This document shows, piece by piece, positions 49,714 through 62,336 of a stretch of 64,000 nucleotides of DNA (position 1 is its first letter; each line of letters starts with the position of its first letter). Source of the DNA: Parapristionchus giblindavisi (Eukaryota > Nematoda > Chromadorea > Rhabditida > Diplogasteridae). The stretch spans positions 186,001 through 250,000 of the forward strand of contig CALSFV010000017.1 of assembly GCA_943737045.1 (NCBI GenBank). The letters are read 5' to 3'. The notes under the pieces are model-generated. The model did no database searches, had not been told where the DNA came from, and saw only the letters and a program-made list of their open reading frames with translations. A program made the position numbers and the translations under genes.

Positions 49714-49990
49714 GTGCGCCTTTCCCTGGGCCCGTCTGATTGTTCTTTGATATTTCTAACTATCAATAAGCTGAATCAGTATAGACTATATAGGGCACGG
49801 TTTGTAGATGAAATTATTCCACCGTTCTGTCTTCCCAGTATGTTCACGAAAGCACGGATGTATGCTGATGATATCAAAATTTACACTTTTTTTAGTATAA
49901 TAAAGAAGAAAATACATCTGCTCCTATGCAGTCAGCCCTAGATACCATTACAAAATGTTCAGATGAAAGAGTCCAGAATATTTGCTCTCT
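49714..49990 (+). pseudogene. Reverse-transcriptase fragment (non-LTR type)
   Basis: The catalytic YADD box is at 49861-49872, followed by IKIY. About 45 residues earlier there is an LGPSD...FLTINKL stretch like the G-x-x-LGPLLF-INDL region of LINE RTs. After a frameshift MQSALDTITKCSDE follows, as in the region after YADD. Badly decayed. Confidence 0.7.
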
Positions 49991-50734
49991 AATTATTCGT
50001 TTTCTAATCAATTTTCAGCCCTCTACGATCATAACATAACATTAGAACACTTTATCAAGATTAACTAAGCAGTGTTTCCACTGAATCTGAAGTGTCATAA
50101 AAGGGGATTTTCTTTCTTTAATTATTCTTATTTCATCTCATTATGATCCGCTATTGATGTACTTGTTCAGTATCCGAGTCGCTACACTTTGATCTTTTTG
50201 AACAGTGAGGAGTGGTGAGAGAATCAAGAATATAATAATATAGAAATGAAGCAACCCACGAAGATCTCGTTCAAACTTCGTCCAAGTGGCTTATATAGTA
50301 GGCGTACCATCCCTGACTTGCCAAGTGTCTTCTAGGATGGGATCCTTTTCCGATGTAGATCTTGATTCGGTGAGAGAAGAAGAGACGAACGAGAGACGAA
50401 CCGCTCACAACCGTGACAAACATCCCTTCCAACCCTCGCATATCATCCGATTTCAAAAATATCGATAAACTTGCAAATGAGAAAAAAGCTTTCCCGAAAT
50501 TTATGTTACGTAAAATATTGTAATCGAGAAATGAACTATCTCTCTCTCTCTTTTAGTTAAAACTCCGACTTCTCCTTCCCCCCCCCCATGGGGAGCTCCC
50601 ATCGCTTCTTTCTCCTATAACCAATCCCACACCTACAAAATTCTACTCTCCTTCTTTAAACCGTGAACATCGATTGATTGAGCTTGTCCGAATCCGCCAT
50701 TGTATGTACTGTTGATTTGCCCCGAAACGTGGCT

Positions 50735-50801
50735 TCTTCCTAGACATGCACGGCTTAATCTTTTGTCTGACCATTTCGCCGCTGGCAGGATCAACCAGGT
50801 A
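50735..50801 (-). rRNA. 5' end fragment of 18S rRNA
   Basis: The minus strand from 50801 reads TACCTGGTTGATCCTGCCAG, the nearly universal 5' end of eukaryotic 18S rRNA, then AAGATTAAGCC about 23 bases later and a GCATGTCTA stretch. Similarity fades beyond about 70 bases. A lone fragment in a repeat region, probably not expressed as rRNA. Bases after 50801 could be a scrap of external spacer. Confidence 0.85.
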
Positions 50802-50929
50802 ACTGTCATAAGACAGTATCGTACATTTGCATGTCTTTAGGTATTATGCGAAAGATTTGAGCAAGGCGAATGTAATTAGCGCGAATTCCCCGTAATAAAA
50901 TTTGCTTAGTATTTGCCTTTAAAACAAGT

Positions 50930-51050
50930 CGTGCGCGCTCTCTACCTCTCTGTCTCTTTCTTTTCTCTCTCCATCTTCTCTCTTTTCTCTCTTATTCTAT
51001 CTCCCATTCCTCTCTGTCTCCTTTCTCTTCTCTCTTTTCTCTCTACAGAA
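50930..51050. repeat. CT-rich low-complexity tract
   Basis: TCTCT/TTCTCT runs over about 120 bp next to the rRNA fragment; one strand almost pure pyrimidine. Confidence 0.85.
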
Positions 51051-51429
51051 CCCTCTTCCATAACCCTGACCAAACAATAGTTTTCAGAAAGAAAAAAATC
51101 AAGAAGGTTTCAGAAAGTTCGAGAAACTTTCAGAACATTGCTCACGGCTAGTATATTATATATACAGTCCCTGGTTTTCAAACAACGCGCCCCATATATC
51201 TGGATTAAGTAGCCCTTTAAACTACTCATGATGCCAGATATTTGTCGAGTATTGATTGATTATTTGGAAAGAGTAACTACTGTAGCTCATGAATTAACGA
51301 GTTAGTATAGAAAAGAACGGGCAACCGTGCAGACAATGAGATAGAAACACTAAACAAGCCTATACAGTTATTCAGGTGTAAATGTAATGGTATGCACTGC
51401 AACCGTATACGCTTTTACCGGCACTAGTT

Positions 51430-51690
51430 GGGATGAGAATCGATGAATAATAACCTACTGGATCATAGCCATTTGCATATAAGAAATTGAATTCTTATTG
51501 TAAACTCCGCCCCTTTCTCGTATTATTTCTTAAAAATAAGAAATATAAGGAATAAGAAATTGAAAAGTTATAGAATTTTCTGTGTGAGTACATACTTTGT
51601 CTATTCATTAGCGCTTGTCTCTCATATGTAAATGTTTATAATCCAATCGGATATTATTCATCGGTTCTCGTTCGACCTAGTGCCGCTTTT
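51430..51690. mobile_element. Foldback MITE, relative of 53628-53755
   Basis: GATGAGAATCGATGAATAAT at the left pairs with ATTATTCATCGGTTCTCGTT at the right; CATTTGCATA in the middle. An A-rich insert of about 110 bp splits it. Shorter copies occur at 53628-53755 and, partly deleted, at 33746-33845. Confidence 0.7.
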
Positions 51691-54600
51691 ACCACAACAC
51701 CGCCTCTCACAAATCTCATGGAAAAATCAGTACACTATGGTTAATTCGTTGTGGTATTGTATTTTATCCCCAAAAGATATGCATTCTGTATTTCTTTGAC
51801 CTTTTTTTCTGAAACCACCTCTCCCTTTCCCTCTACTTCTCTCTCTCCCTCTCCCTTCAGTCCTCTCCGATTTAGGAGCCGTAATGCTTTTCATATATTA
51901 CAAATTATCGTAGTAATACATATTACCGTGACTTTTTATTTACTTTGCAAATAATAAATAATAGTGCAGACAAATATGGAATGAAATTCATAGGACATAT
52001 TTATCCCATCTAGGTCAACTTCCATCTCAATTCATTAACATCTCTCGATATCCGAAGCTTATGTTATAACATTGTCAAGCAGAATCAGGGATAAAACACT
52101 AAAATTAAGTTGTTGTTATATTATTCTTTCCATGCGGAAATTGCAAACGAAGATTTTTAAAAAGGGTGAAAGAGCTTGTGAAAAGTGATAAATAATAAAA
52201 ATAATTTTTCTTTATTAATAAACAATGTCAGATTGTGAATCAGACTATCGATGGAATGATCAGGAATGTCTCTGTAGCATATCTATAATACATTTTTCTC
52301 ATCGTGCTCCCCACCATTCCTTATCTCTGCGGTTCCATTCCTGGTCGTGAAACTGTCTCCGTCCAACCAAAGCGCCCGAAAGCGGAGTTGGTAGTGACTA
52401 GATCACGCGGTAATGTAGGTCCGAAGATGAGATTTGGCGGGTTGTACCTTAATCTTTACCGTTACACGTATATTCATCGAATCCCTTAACTTATTCACCG
52501 AATCCCTTTAATTAGCATAATCGCAATTGAGAAAATAGCGTGAATTCCCGGTATTTTTTCGTATTGTATTGCAACTGAGAAAATAGCGCGATTTCCCCGT
52601 AATCCTAGGAACATTCAACTAATGAGCCCTACCTCTTTTAGCCCTATTTTCGACTATCCCCGCGCTCAGTTGTAAGCCCTTTTAAACAACTAATGGTTAG
52701 TTAAAGACTCTTTTACACGTGGCTCGGATTTCTTTATAACTGATTTTCAATAACCAAGTAGTTATTTAACTGGACAAAAAATGACCAGACTGGTATTTCT
52801 GGACTGAATATTTTTCTAATGGATCCTATCGAGTGAAGTGGTCCTCAACGTTGACGGATTGACGTCAACCTTGGAACATATGGTTATCAGACTTTCTGAA
52901 GCTAGATTTCAGACGGACGTCATCTGATGAAGCCTTCAGACGCCGTCATCGTCGATGTACATTTTTCTCTCCGATCGAGCTGATTCTTTCACTAACGTGT
53001 GTTTTCGCATAAAAGACTTGGCTGGTAGACTTCAGATGACGTCGTCGACGTGATTTTTCAAACTGCTCCTCAAATTCAAATCAAATCTATTTCTCTGAAT
53101 ACGTTTATATTGCTTTCTGGTCATGTCTTCATTATTATTAGACGAAAAAAGTACGTCAAAACACGTAAAATCATCGAGATATCACTCATTATGTATTGTT
53201 AAGGCCATATCGAAAAATCGGCCCATTTATATGCTCTACTTTTCTGATATTATATTAATTTCGTTTAGTAATGATTTTAAGAGCATGCAATTGAAAGTTT
53301 AAAGTTGAATTATTAAAAAAATTTTTTTTTTAATAATGAAATCATTAAGCTGTCCCAATTGACCAGTCATCAAACCGTGTGGTATACGGTACAACATTCG
53401 TTCAAGGGACACGAACGCATTGACCTCTTACAAAACTAATTTATTTCATATATAGAGTTATTTATTAAACAGAGTTTATTTATCATGATGCAGTCAGAAC
53501 TCTCCCTCATCCGTCCACTATCTTCCGCTCATGCCGCTGTATCCACGAACAATAGCCACGTGGAAAGTAGATGGAGGGAGAGGGAGAGAGTGATCTATCG
53601 AATATGCATGGCTTAATCTTAATGATGAGAACCGACGAATAATAATCGACTGGATCATAACCATTTGCATACTTTGTCTAGTCATTAGCGCTTGTCTCAC
53701 ATAAGCAAATGGTTATCATCCAATCGGGTATTATTCATCGGCTCTCGTTCGGCATAGTGCAGCTTTTACCACTGTTATGATCAAAGAACGATCACATTAT
53801 TGCGTGTGATCATTACAGGACTGTTACAGTCGAAGTACAGTGCGATAGTTATGAAGCGTAATAATGCATTTATCATATTAGCGAATATCGAAAGACTGAA
53901 TTTAGCCGTTTACATTACAGTAATTTACTTTTGTAAGTGAACAAGTTGCATTAAGATGGAACTGAAATAGGTGAGAAATAGACGAGTCTTTTTCTTGGCA
54001 ACGTGCCAAAATCAAGCTTTATAATCATATTCGAAACAATTCTCCACAAACAGGAAAAAAAAGTGTACTCCACGGTACACAAGACCTGTTAATTGTTAAA
54101 TTTAACATTTTTGTTAAACATAACACAAAAAGTGCTAATTGTATATATAATACTTTACAGGTCTTGGGTACAGCGCAGTACACTTTTTTCTCTGTGTGCA
54201 ATGACCCTCTATCTCCTCGCTATCCCTCCATCGTCTCTTCATTTTAATCTACATCTTCTATCGATTGAAAAGTCATCACGAACATTGATTGGATTGCGGT
54301 GGAACTCATCGTTTAACGGTACATTGGTTGAATCTATCAAGAGTGATCATTGAACTGTCGAACTTGATCTTTGATCTTTTGTAAATGTTTGATCTCTAAT
54401 CTCCGAATATTGTTCTTTGATATCCTTCACTTGATATTTGATCTATATAATTTGATCCTTGATCTCTGCTCTTCTTGAACGTGTTGTATAAGATGGAGAA
54501 AGGTCAGGTTTATGATCGAAGATGAAACTACAACGATTAAATATCAAAGATAATTTCACGAATTCTTATTATGACTGTCTTGGGCTAATATTCGCTGTCA

Positions 54601-55520
54601 TCAATCGTTATTGTAGGCGCCCAGAATAATGGCGACCTATCCAGCGATCGATTGATAGTCGGGCGCGGCGTTACTCTTGGTGGTGTGGCCGGAGTTTTGC
54701 GGCGATCGGGCGCCAATTGGCGTCATTCTGGCGGAAAGTGTGCCACACGCCAGGGCAATTCTGACAGTGTAAATCGCATGAAACTTGGTGGGTATCGAAC
54801 AGTGCATGACCACAGCCTGAATCTGAAATTTTGCTAAATTTGGGCAATTTTTCATTTTGAATTATTGTAGAAAAAGTAAGTCCCCGTTTGTTGACCCTCC
54901 CCTCCTCATCCCCTTCTTTCTCCTCTTCTTCTTTCTTTTCGCCTGTAGAAAGAGAGTCCATTCCTTTCTCTCTCTCCGTGTTCTCTCACTTTTGAACACT
55001 CTCTCGTAGTGTCTCTGACTACTCTCTCACTTTGGCGATCTAGGGGTTTGGGTATGACTTTTCATCTAGCGATGCAAAGATAGCGTCAAATAGTGAGTAC
55101 AACGTAAAAGCTACAGGACCATCAGTCGATAAAAAGGACCTAGTTATGTATTTTTGAATATTCGATTCAAAATGAAGAGATCGTTAACACTCTTTCTGTT
55201 CGTATCAATGAAAGCGATGAAGGAATTATACGATGGATACATTTCTCTGTTGCTTGAAAATAGGATATAATTGATATCTACGTATTGATTGAGCGATAAT
55301 GATACAACTCTATCACAAAAGCTACCAGAACTTCGCTTAAACCTAATATTTTATACAACCTGAGAAATGGAAGAAAAGAGTAGATACGTTGTTCACATGA
55401 ACGTTTGATATAATTGTTATTAACATATCAGTACTTATTTTGTTATTATCTCAAAGGGCTTTTAAAGAATTTTAAATAAAAATATGAGAATATTATGAAC
55501 TCAATATTATCATTATTTAT

Positions 55521-56005
55521 TCATGTTTTATGATTAATTGTAAGATCAAATTTATTCCCAACGAGAATAATAAATGGATCTCCTGTAGAACAACACCGAC
55601 GAAGTTCTTTCTCCCATTTGGATACATTTTCAAATGATTCACGATTTGTTACATCAAATACTATAATCGCTGCTGATGCATTTCTCATATACATTGGAAC
55701 CATGCATCTAAATCGTTCTTGTCCTGCTCTATCCCATACTTGGAATCCAGTTGATTCTTCATTCTTATCAATATTTACATAAAAGAAACTATTGTAGCTG
55801 GTGGAGGAATTGAATCAATATTCCGTCCTTCTATTAGTGATGTCTTCCCTTCTCCACTATTACCCAATAGAACTATCTTTAATGGAATGACAACTTCAAC
55901 TTCTTCTTCATGACCTTTAACAGATAATTTAACTTTCTTTTCAGCGTATTGATCTCTTGAATCTCTAATGGGAGATATATCCATTCGAAAGAGAAGAGGA
56001 GACAT
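55521..56005 (-). pseudogene. Rab-like small GTPase, frameshifted and truncated (copy 2)
   Basis: Same sequence as 35614-36098, with the same stop at 55775-55777, the same frameshift and the same early end after NKFDL. The damage therefore predates the block-F duplication. A functional parent gene would have to be elsewhere in the genome. Confidence 0.8.
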
Positions 56006-56550
56006 TAGATGAATTGATCCCTATTATTTCACAATGTCGACCAGACACACATTATCTTCTCTATTTTACCGATTCTACTACTCTTCTCACATTTTCATAA
56101 TCTCAATCAAAACTCAAACTTCTCCTTTTCCTACTCTGTTTTCTTTGGAAATACAATATGCGTAAGTTCTCCGAAATATTCGGTATGGGATCGATATCTT
56201 TTGGATGTTTTAACGATAAAAATAACAATTAAAAATGAGCTAGGCGTTTTGGTGGGGATAGGTAGTCGATAAGTACTAGAGTTGAGGAGTAGTGGAGTAG
56301 TTCAAATGATCGAGACTGAAAAAAGATAATATCTAAAAGAATAGTTGGTTGAAGCTCGCACTACATATGAAATCGTTTGCGAGAGACAAGGGAAAGGATA
56401 GACACAGATCAATTATGTATCTTTCTGAGACTTCGGCACCTAGAATCACCGTTAAGGCCAGACGTGGTCTAGTTGAAATTGCGTTTTTAGTCATTTCTCG
56501 TAACATAATGGAGCTAAAATTAGCTGATCAATGTTCCCACAACTGAATAC

Positions 56551-57302
56551 CAGGGATGGGCGAAAAAGATTTTTCGTGTTCGTTTTTTTTCGTTTTTTTC
56601 GACCCCTAGACGAAAAATTGTTCGATCGAAAAATTTTTCGTCTTTCTCGGAAATTTTTCGAGTTTTACACTAGATATTCTGGGAGTTCAAAACCAACGAA
56701 ATATAGGGAAAACGGGATGTTCAACTACAAAAAAAGGTATTTTCGAAAGATATTCAATGCCTTTTTTTCATATTGCGTGTTTTCCACTCGAGAAATGATC
56801 GAGTTCTTACTGTATTTTCACTTTTTCTGAATCGCTGACGACTTTTTTTCCACATAATTTCAAGCCAAATTCACGAACATCTAGCAGGGAAAATTCATGT
56901 GAAAAAAATTCCCTCCCTGGAAGTATGGAAGTGGGGAGATTTTTCTCTCCTGCGGAAACCATCCTGACCGACAATCGTAGTCGCCTCTCTCATTCCTCTT
57001 TCGAATCTCTGATTTTTCTCAATGTCAATATTCCTCTCATGAGTTTCGTTTGAGGTGAAGTTGTGTCGAATTTACGTTTCTTATTGTTTCTTCCTCTTAT
57101 ATATTTTGCCTAAATAAGTTTTCTGGAAGCATCCAATAATGAATGACTTTCGCGCTCAACGTTTTCAACATTATAAATTACTTTAACAGTAAAATTGGAT
57201 TTTTTTCGTTTTTTTCGAATTTTTCGATTTTTTTTCGAGGTTTTGAAACGAAAATTTTTCGTTTTCGAATTTTTTTCGTCCGATCATGTTCGCCCATCCC
57301 TG
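56551..57302. mobile_element. 752-bp hAT non-autonomous element (copy 2)
   Basis: Same length and same CTGAATAC duplication (56543-56550 and 57303-57310) as 36644-37395. It is one insertion copied by segmental duplication, not two insertions. Confidence 0.93.
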
Positions 57303-58413
57303 CTGAATACTATATACATAAATTTTCTGTCTATACCTGCTACGTGATTCACTCTTTGACCTTTTTTTCTGAAACCACTTCTCCCTCTACTTCTCGATCT
57401 TCCTCTCCCTCACTCCTCTCCTATTTAGGAACCGTAATGTTTTTGATATATTATAAATATTCTTAGTCTATAAGAAACGATCCCTATTCCTAACCTGGCC
57501 ATTATGTGATCGTTCTTTGAAAATGTGAGAGAGTACAGACACAGTGAGAGAGTGTGGGAAAGCGAGAGAGTGCAGAGAAAGAAAATAATGCTCTACCATC
57601 AATAGTGATGAGTCAACAATGTTGACCCATAGGTGATTCCTTAACTTATCGATCACTTTTCCTCTGTTTTCGGCTATGTCTTCGATGTCCCTCCTCCTCT
57701 CCAATTTCCTCATTCCATCCATATTTTCTAGCTATACTTCATGTTTTTTTGAATCGTGATTAATACAGATACTTGCTATCCTCCACTCTCTCAATATCCC
57801 TTTCCCTCTACTCCTACCTCTCTCTCTCCAAACTCTTCCTCTTCCTTTCCCTTTGTATTTCTCCCCATCTCTAGTTCTCTCTCTCTAGTTCCCCTCTGGC
57901 CAAGCTCTTTCTATGTTCTTACTTCGTCTCTCCCCTCTTTCTTCCTCTAACTGTCTTTCATCATCATTGCTATACCATCTTTGACCTCTCTGACTACTAT
58001 TTTCATACTTTCTCATTATCATTATCTGGTTGTGAATCTGTTGTGTTCCAATTAGTCATCATTACCATAAAGAACGTGATCCCATTTATATACCGTTCGT
58101 TTACAGTCTTGGGTCGTTTTATCCCTCCACTTTTGGTGATTTCCATCCGATTTCAGCTATTTGTCTTCCTTATCATATGTCTCTTTTCTTTTCTACCTCT
58201 CTCGTGATTATCGATCTGTTATTCCACGTTCTTCTTATTTTGTTAGGAATATATTCCCCTCGATACCTTTTGTCGTAGTTCTCTGTCACATGTCTAAGAT
58301 TCACATTCTCAATTTGAACCTCTCCGCTCTGGAAACTCGATTTTCATTACTTTGCTGTTCTACGAGAAAGTTGTCATTCAGCTATTACTTTAGAAATATC
58401 AATTCCATTTCAG

Positions 58414-58557
58414 AGTGTTCAATCCATGGTCAAATACCTCTTCTTGATGTGTTCTTCAGAAGCGGGCCGCCGCCAAGCTCCGCACCCGCTCCGCTCCTGC
58501 TCCGCTCCGCTCCGCCTCCGCGTCAAGCTCCGTCGAAGTATCTACGATCTGTTGAAG
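58414..58557 (+). CDS. Exon-like segment a (copy 3), frame kept
   Basis: Bounded by TTTCAG and GAAG/GTACGA, 144 nt with the same entry and exit phases as 24009-24125. LDVFFRSGPPPSSAP is followed by a Pro/Leu/Arg-rich tract. Two phase-correct copies out of three suggest some past selection or youth; function unknown. Confidence 0.4.
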
Positions 58558-58989
58558 GTACGAGTTAATCGTATGTTGTGTTGAAAAGTCTTGAAAAGAA
58601 AAGATAAACAGAGAACACTCCTTGTCTTGCACTCTCTCTCACCACTTTTTCTTTTCTTTTCACTACTTCTGAACACCAATTTACTATCCATTTCTCACTT
58701 CTTCCGTTAACGGCATCGCCCAATCATTAATTTGTCCATAATCATCATTTCGTTAATTTTTTTCCGAATGATTACTAAATCATGTTCATTTCAAAGAGAA
58801 ATATGATAATTAGTTAGCGATATCGTTGGCGGAAGAAGTGCCCTCTTTTGTAATCTTGTGCAATGCTCAAAAGTTTTGTGATAGTGCAAGAGTGGATAGT
58901 TGTCTTTGCCTTGCCTTTCAACAAATTAGATTTTTGATGAATCAATGGTGATTACGAATCGTTGAATCTTGTAATTTGATGTTTTGCAG

Positions 58990-59198
58990 GGCGAATCGTC
59001 ACTGTGTCTTCGGAAGCTCGTCGTCCTCGCCGATGATGGTCTGCTCGATGCGCTCTTCAGAATTGGGACGCCGTCAAGCTTCTACGCCGTTCGGTCAGCG
59101 TATTCCAGCACTGGCTGCAACTTGTTTTCCGAAAAAATAAAGAATTTGGGTGTGTTATTGTTTGACATCTGTATCCAAGCCCGCGCACTTAAATAGGC
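58990..59198 (+). pseudogene. Exon-like segment b (copy 3)
   Basis: Starts after GTTTTGCAG; DALFRIGTPSSF replaces the RSGTPPS form. The frame expected from segment a is lost through the shared 8-base shortfall, while another frame is open to the TAG at about 59196. Confidence 0.35.
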
Positions 59199-60478
59199 GG
59201 GGTCACCATCGCTATATAAAGAGGGTTAATCAGGAAGGGGCGGAGCCATGCATCGGTATATAAGTACTGGCGTGTTGGAGTATATGTAGATCGTTTGACA
59301 TTCCTCGGACATAGCTCGGACAATCAAACTGGCCGCTTGGTTGGCAAGAAAGTTCGATTCCCCGGAGAGGACCAACTGTTTTTGCTATTTTTTTCTTGGA
59401 CGTAGTTCCGCTCTCCTTACGCTAACTTCTATATGCGACAGCGATAATGTAAACTGATTACAAACTATCTTATTTTCCTCAAAATTACACTACATATTAA
59501 AAAATATTAATAAGGACATTGTACTTTGTGTTCAATGTGCTTTCAATGTCTATTAATATTTCATTACTTGGACGAATAAAACAAATCAATAGAACTATGA
59601 CTGACGATTTCAGTAGCGTTTTAAAGTATAAAAAGGAAGACCTATAAAAGTATTCTTTAAAGAAATCGATAACGAAACATTGAAACGAAATTTGAATCTG
59701 ATTTTATTAGTCATACATCCGAAATAAGTGACAACATTTTAAACAACATGTAAATTTATGATTGATGCAGAAAAGAGAAGATTATTGATTGAAATGACGA
59801 ACTAAAGAAAACGAGAATTTAAGTTTTTTTTTTCGTGAAATACTGTGAATCGTACATATAGTTAAAATGTAATGATTAATCTCTCATGCTTTTGCTACAG
59901 TTTGTGCATACCTAAGAGATACCATAAAGCGCACAACTTTGTTGAGGTACAGAACTACAGTATCCCAAAGATGACGTCATTTATTGATACAATGAATGTT
60001 AGTACGTGTAGTCAAAATGGAACAAATATAATGGTCTAAAACAATAATACACATTGAAAAACTCTCCCAAATGTTAGCAATTATCAGAATACCATCACTG
60101 AGATCCGATAGAGAATTGGATTACTGTACCTCTAGAATCTACCGTTATCGCACTGTTATTAATTTTACATTTTAAAACATCACTAAAGCGCAAAAATATT
60201 ATTTTTTTACAAAATAAAGAGCGAGCTTCCGGTATAATACCCTAGTTTAAACTATTTCTGATTTTTCTCACAAGGGAACCTTTCGGTCTCGTTTTCATGA
60301 CATGAAATGGCAATAGCATGACTGAAAGAAGTGTTCGATGCTGATTAGGAATCCGTTTTAAAACGTCGCCCAATCGGGCTGAGCTTCGAGAAAATCGATG
60401 TTGAAATTTGGGGGGTCGATTTGAAAATTCGCGAGGTCTCCTACACAACAAATCCCGATGGGTTCGCTAACTCATCTA

Positions 60479-61755
60479 CAGGGTGCGCCAAAATTACCCG
60501 AACTCGTGTCACCACATGATTCCCATGCCCCCAATGCATATGCGCAACCCCTATTGTAGCAACATGACGAGTGATCATTGGCCACTCCGTATGCAAGGTT
60601 TCAAGTCAGTTAGTCAAGTCTTCTAGTAATGAGGAAGTCATGTCGACCGCGACCCATCATTCTGAAGTGTACAAGAACAGAGTGACATCCTTCATCAGCT
60701 CGGCTTTCACGAGTCTGCTTTTTTCGATACCGGTATCAGATACCAAGATATTAGTACTAAAGAGGAACGTCCGGGCAGAGGTAGACCAATCTCATTTCCC
60801 ACCGCTATGAACCGAGATCCAATCCGAAAGATGGTGTTTCGAAACCACAAGTTTACGATCTGGAGACTCGATATCTCGAACACTTCCATTCTTCATCTCC
60901 ACAGGTCTCAGCTGACTCTTCTCCCTTACAAGTACAGTAAACTGTTAGAACCGAATGAGCGACTGATCAAGCTCCGCTGAGAACAGTGACCTCAACTTTT
61001 TATGCGTTGTGCTAGGTCCGCGCACTTCAGCACGATGTTCAGCGAAGAGAATATCTTACCTTCAAAGACAACCTGAATATCGAGAACAACAGAATCATTG
61101 CCTCTGATCTTAAAGAATCCTACAAGACGGCTGGGGTCGTGGGTCATATCAGTCATCCACAATACGCCAAGGGTTTAGCTGCTTTTTGCCCAAATTGAAA
61201 GTCCCCTCTCGTTTTTGCCACGCCATGTGTCTAGATCAATAAACCATATTATACAAAGTGCATCCTCGGAGACGCACTTTTACTCCAATACCATACCCAC
61301 TTCGGTCAGGACCACTAGACCTTTCCCTAAGATTCTGTAGTCAATCACATGACAAAGTTGACCCAGTCGTGGTTTTTCACCCGTGCACTCGGCTAAACCT
61401 ATCACACTGAATGGCTTCCGAACTCCCCCGATCTCAACATCCTCAACTGCAGTGTTTGGAGGTGTGGTAGGCCAAGATGTCCTCTATCAAGCACCAGACG
61501 CTCGACTCCCTCAAGGCTCCCCTTCTCAAGGCATGGGACAAACTCTATGACATTTACCCGCGGGAATAGGCAATCGCATATGAGAAGAGACTCAAAGCCG
61601 GTGTCAGAGGTAAAGGAGGCCATACCGAAATTCGCTAATATATTTTTGTTGCCTATATTGTTGACAAACTTTGCTATGAACCATATCGCTTAAATCACAT
61701 TATAAAGGGGAGAATCATATGGTGACACCAGTTCGGGTAATTTTGGCGCACCCTG
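60479..61755 (+). mobile_element. Decayed mariner-type transposon, nested
   Basis: CAGGGTGCGCCAAAATTACC is inverted at the right end; TA is duplicated at 60477-60478 and 61756-61757. Length 1277 bp, standard for mariner. Transposase remnants on the plus strand: an RGRPIS-type stretch near 60775, a YLTFKDN region near 61050 and a SLKAPLLKAWDKLYDIYP stretch near 61500 before a GVRGKGGH end. Stops and frameshifts between them make it inactive. Confidence 0.9.
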
Positions 61756-61775
61756 TATCAAACACGTTATCAACT

Positions 61776-61846
61776 GGCCGTGTAGTGTAGTTGATAAGGT
61801 GTCTGCATTGACTTTTGTCTGTCAGGGGTTCGATCCCCTTGCAGCC
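61776..61846 (+). ncRNA. tRNA-like module, family 4, left arm
   Basis: 71 nt; ends GGCCGTG and TGCAGCC pair at most positions, AGTGTAGTTGATAAGG is A-box-like, and GGTTCGATCCC at 61827-61837 is an exact B box closed by AGGGG/CCCCT. The anticodon stem is poor. Closest in look to Arg or Val tRNAs. Confidence 0.65.
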
Positions 61847-62264
61847 GTTTTCTTTTGCTGATTTTGTAGTTGTCAAGATCAACCGTTCAAGCTTGATTGT
61901 CAGTGTAGATCACTGTCGATTGAGTTTCTCTTTGATGCTTGCTTGCACTCTCTTCTATGCCGTTAAAAGGCCTTTGTGCTTCTTATTCAACCTATATCAT
62001 GACGATCACACCTTCAATCGTCGTTGTCCTTCTCGCAGAATTCTGCCCTCCATCGTTGGATCCTTCTGACGCCACTCGAAAAGATAGGAAGCTCGCTCAA
62101 GCCATCATCTCCAAGCTTCGAGCTAAAGATTCATAGAGATAGATAATAGATAAGATATAGAGTAACCGATAAAGTGTGTTCTATTTAATGATTTCTTTTA
62201 AGAACAAAAAATCACAGTAAAACATTATAATCTTTCGGCAAGAACAAAATCAGCAAAAGAAAAC

Positions 62265-62336
62265 TGCTGCAAGGGGGATCGAACCCCTGACAGCCAAAAG
62301 TGAATGCAGACACCTTATCCACTACACTACACGGCT
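62265..62336 (-). ncRNA. tRNA-like module, family 4, right arm
   Basis: Inverted partner of 61776-61846, reading GTGTAGTGGATAAGGTGTCT on the minus strand and GGTTCGATCCC before the end. The two modules point toward each other across the element's centre. Confidence 0.65.

Larger units (their letters stand above)
49151..53349. other. 4.2 kb present only between blocks E and F of macro-repeat 3
   Basis: In macro-repeat 2 block E joins F at 33547-33550; here 4.2 kb intervenes. It holds a reverse-transcriptase fragment, a 22.3-kb-related segment (50245-50345), CT-rich tracts, an 18S rRNA end, and a foldback at 51430-51690. 51900-53340 has nothing recognised; a 61-codon open frame at 52304-52489 lacks support. 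Confidence 0.6.
53350..57467. repeat. Block F, copy in macro-repeat 3
   Basis: Near-identical to 33550-37560, with the Rab-like pseudogene and hAT element at the same relative places. The extra 53545-53650 segment contains ATGCATGGCTTAATCTT (53604-53620), a 17-base match to the complement of a conserved 18S region. Confidence 0.93.
57468..60267. repeat. Blocks A-B, macro-repeat 3
   Basis: A at 57468-59300 and B from 59310; B is interrupted at 60268 by a 2.3-kb element and resumes at 62563. The tRNA-like family 2 module near 59311 lacks its A-box half, as in macro-repeat 2. Confidence 0.88.

Noticed and set aside
60571..60889. Separate small genes within 60.5-60.9 kb
   Set aside because: They are frames within the decayed mariner transposase region.
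61776..61846. Functional tRNA gene
   Set aside because: Anticodon stem does not pair well, and the acceptor has a mismatch; listed as tRNA-like only.
61815..62136. Transposase in the centre of the TCA-flanked element
   Set aside because: Two short overlapping frames without catalytic motifs; too small for a transposase.
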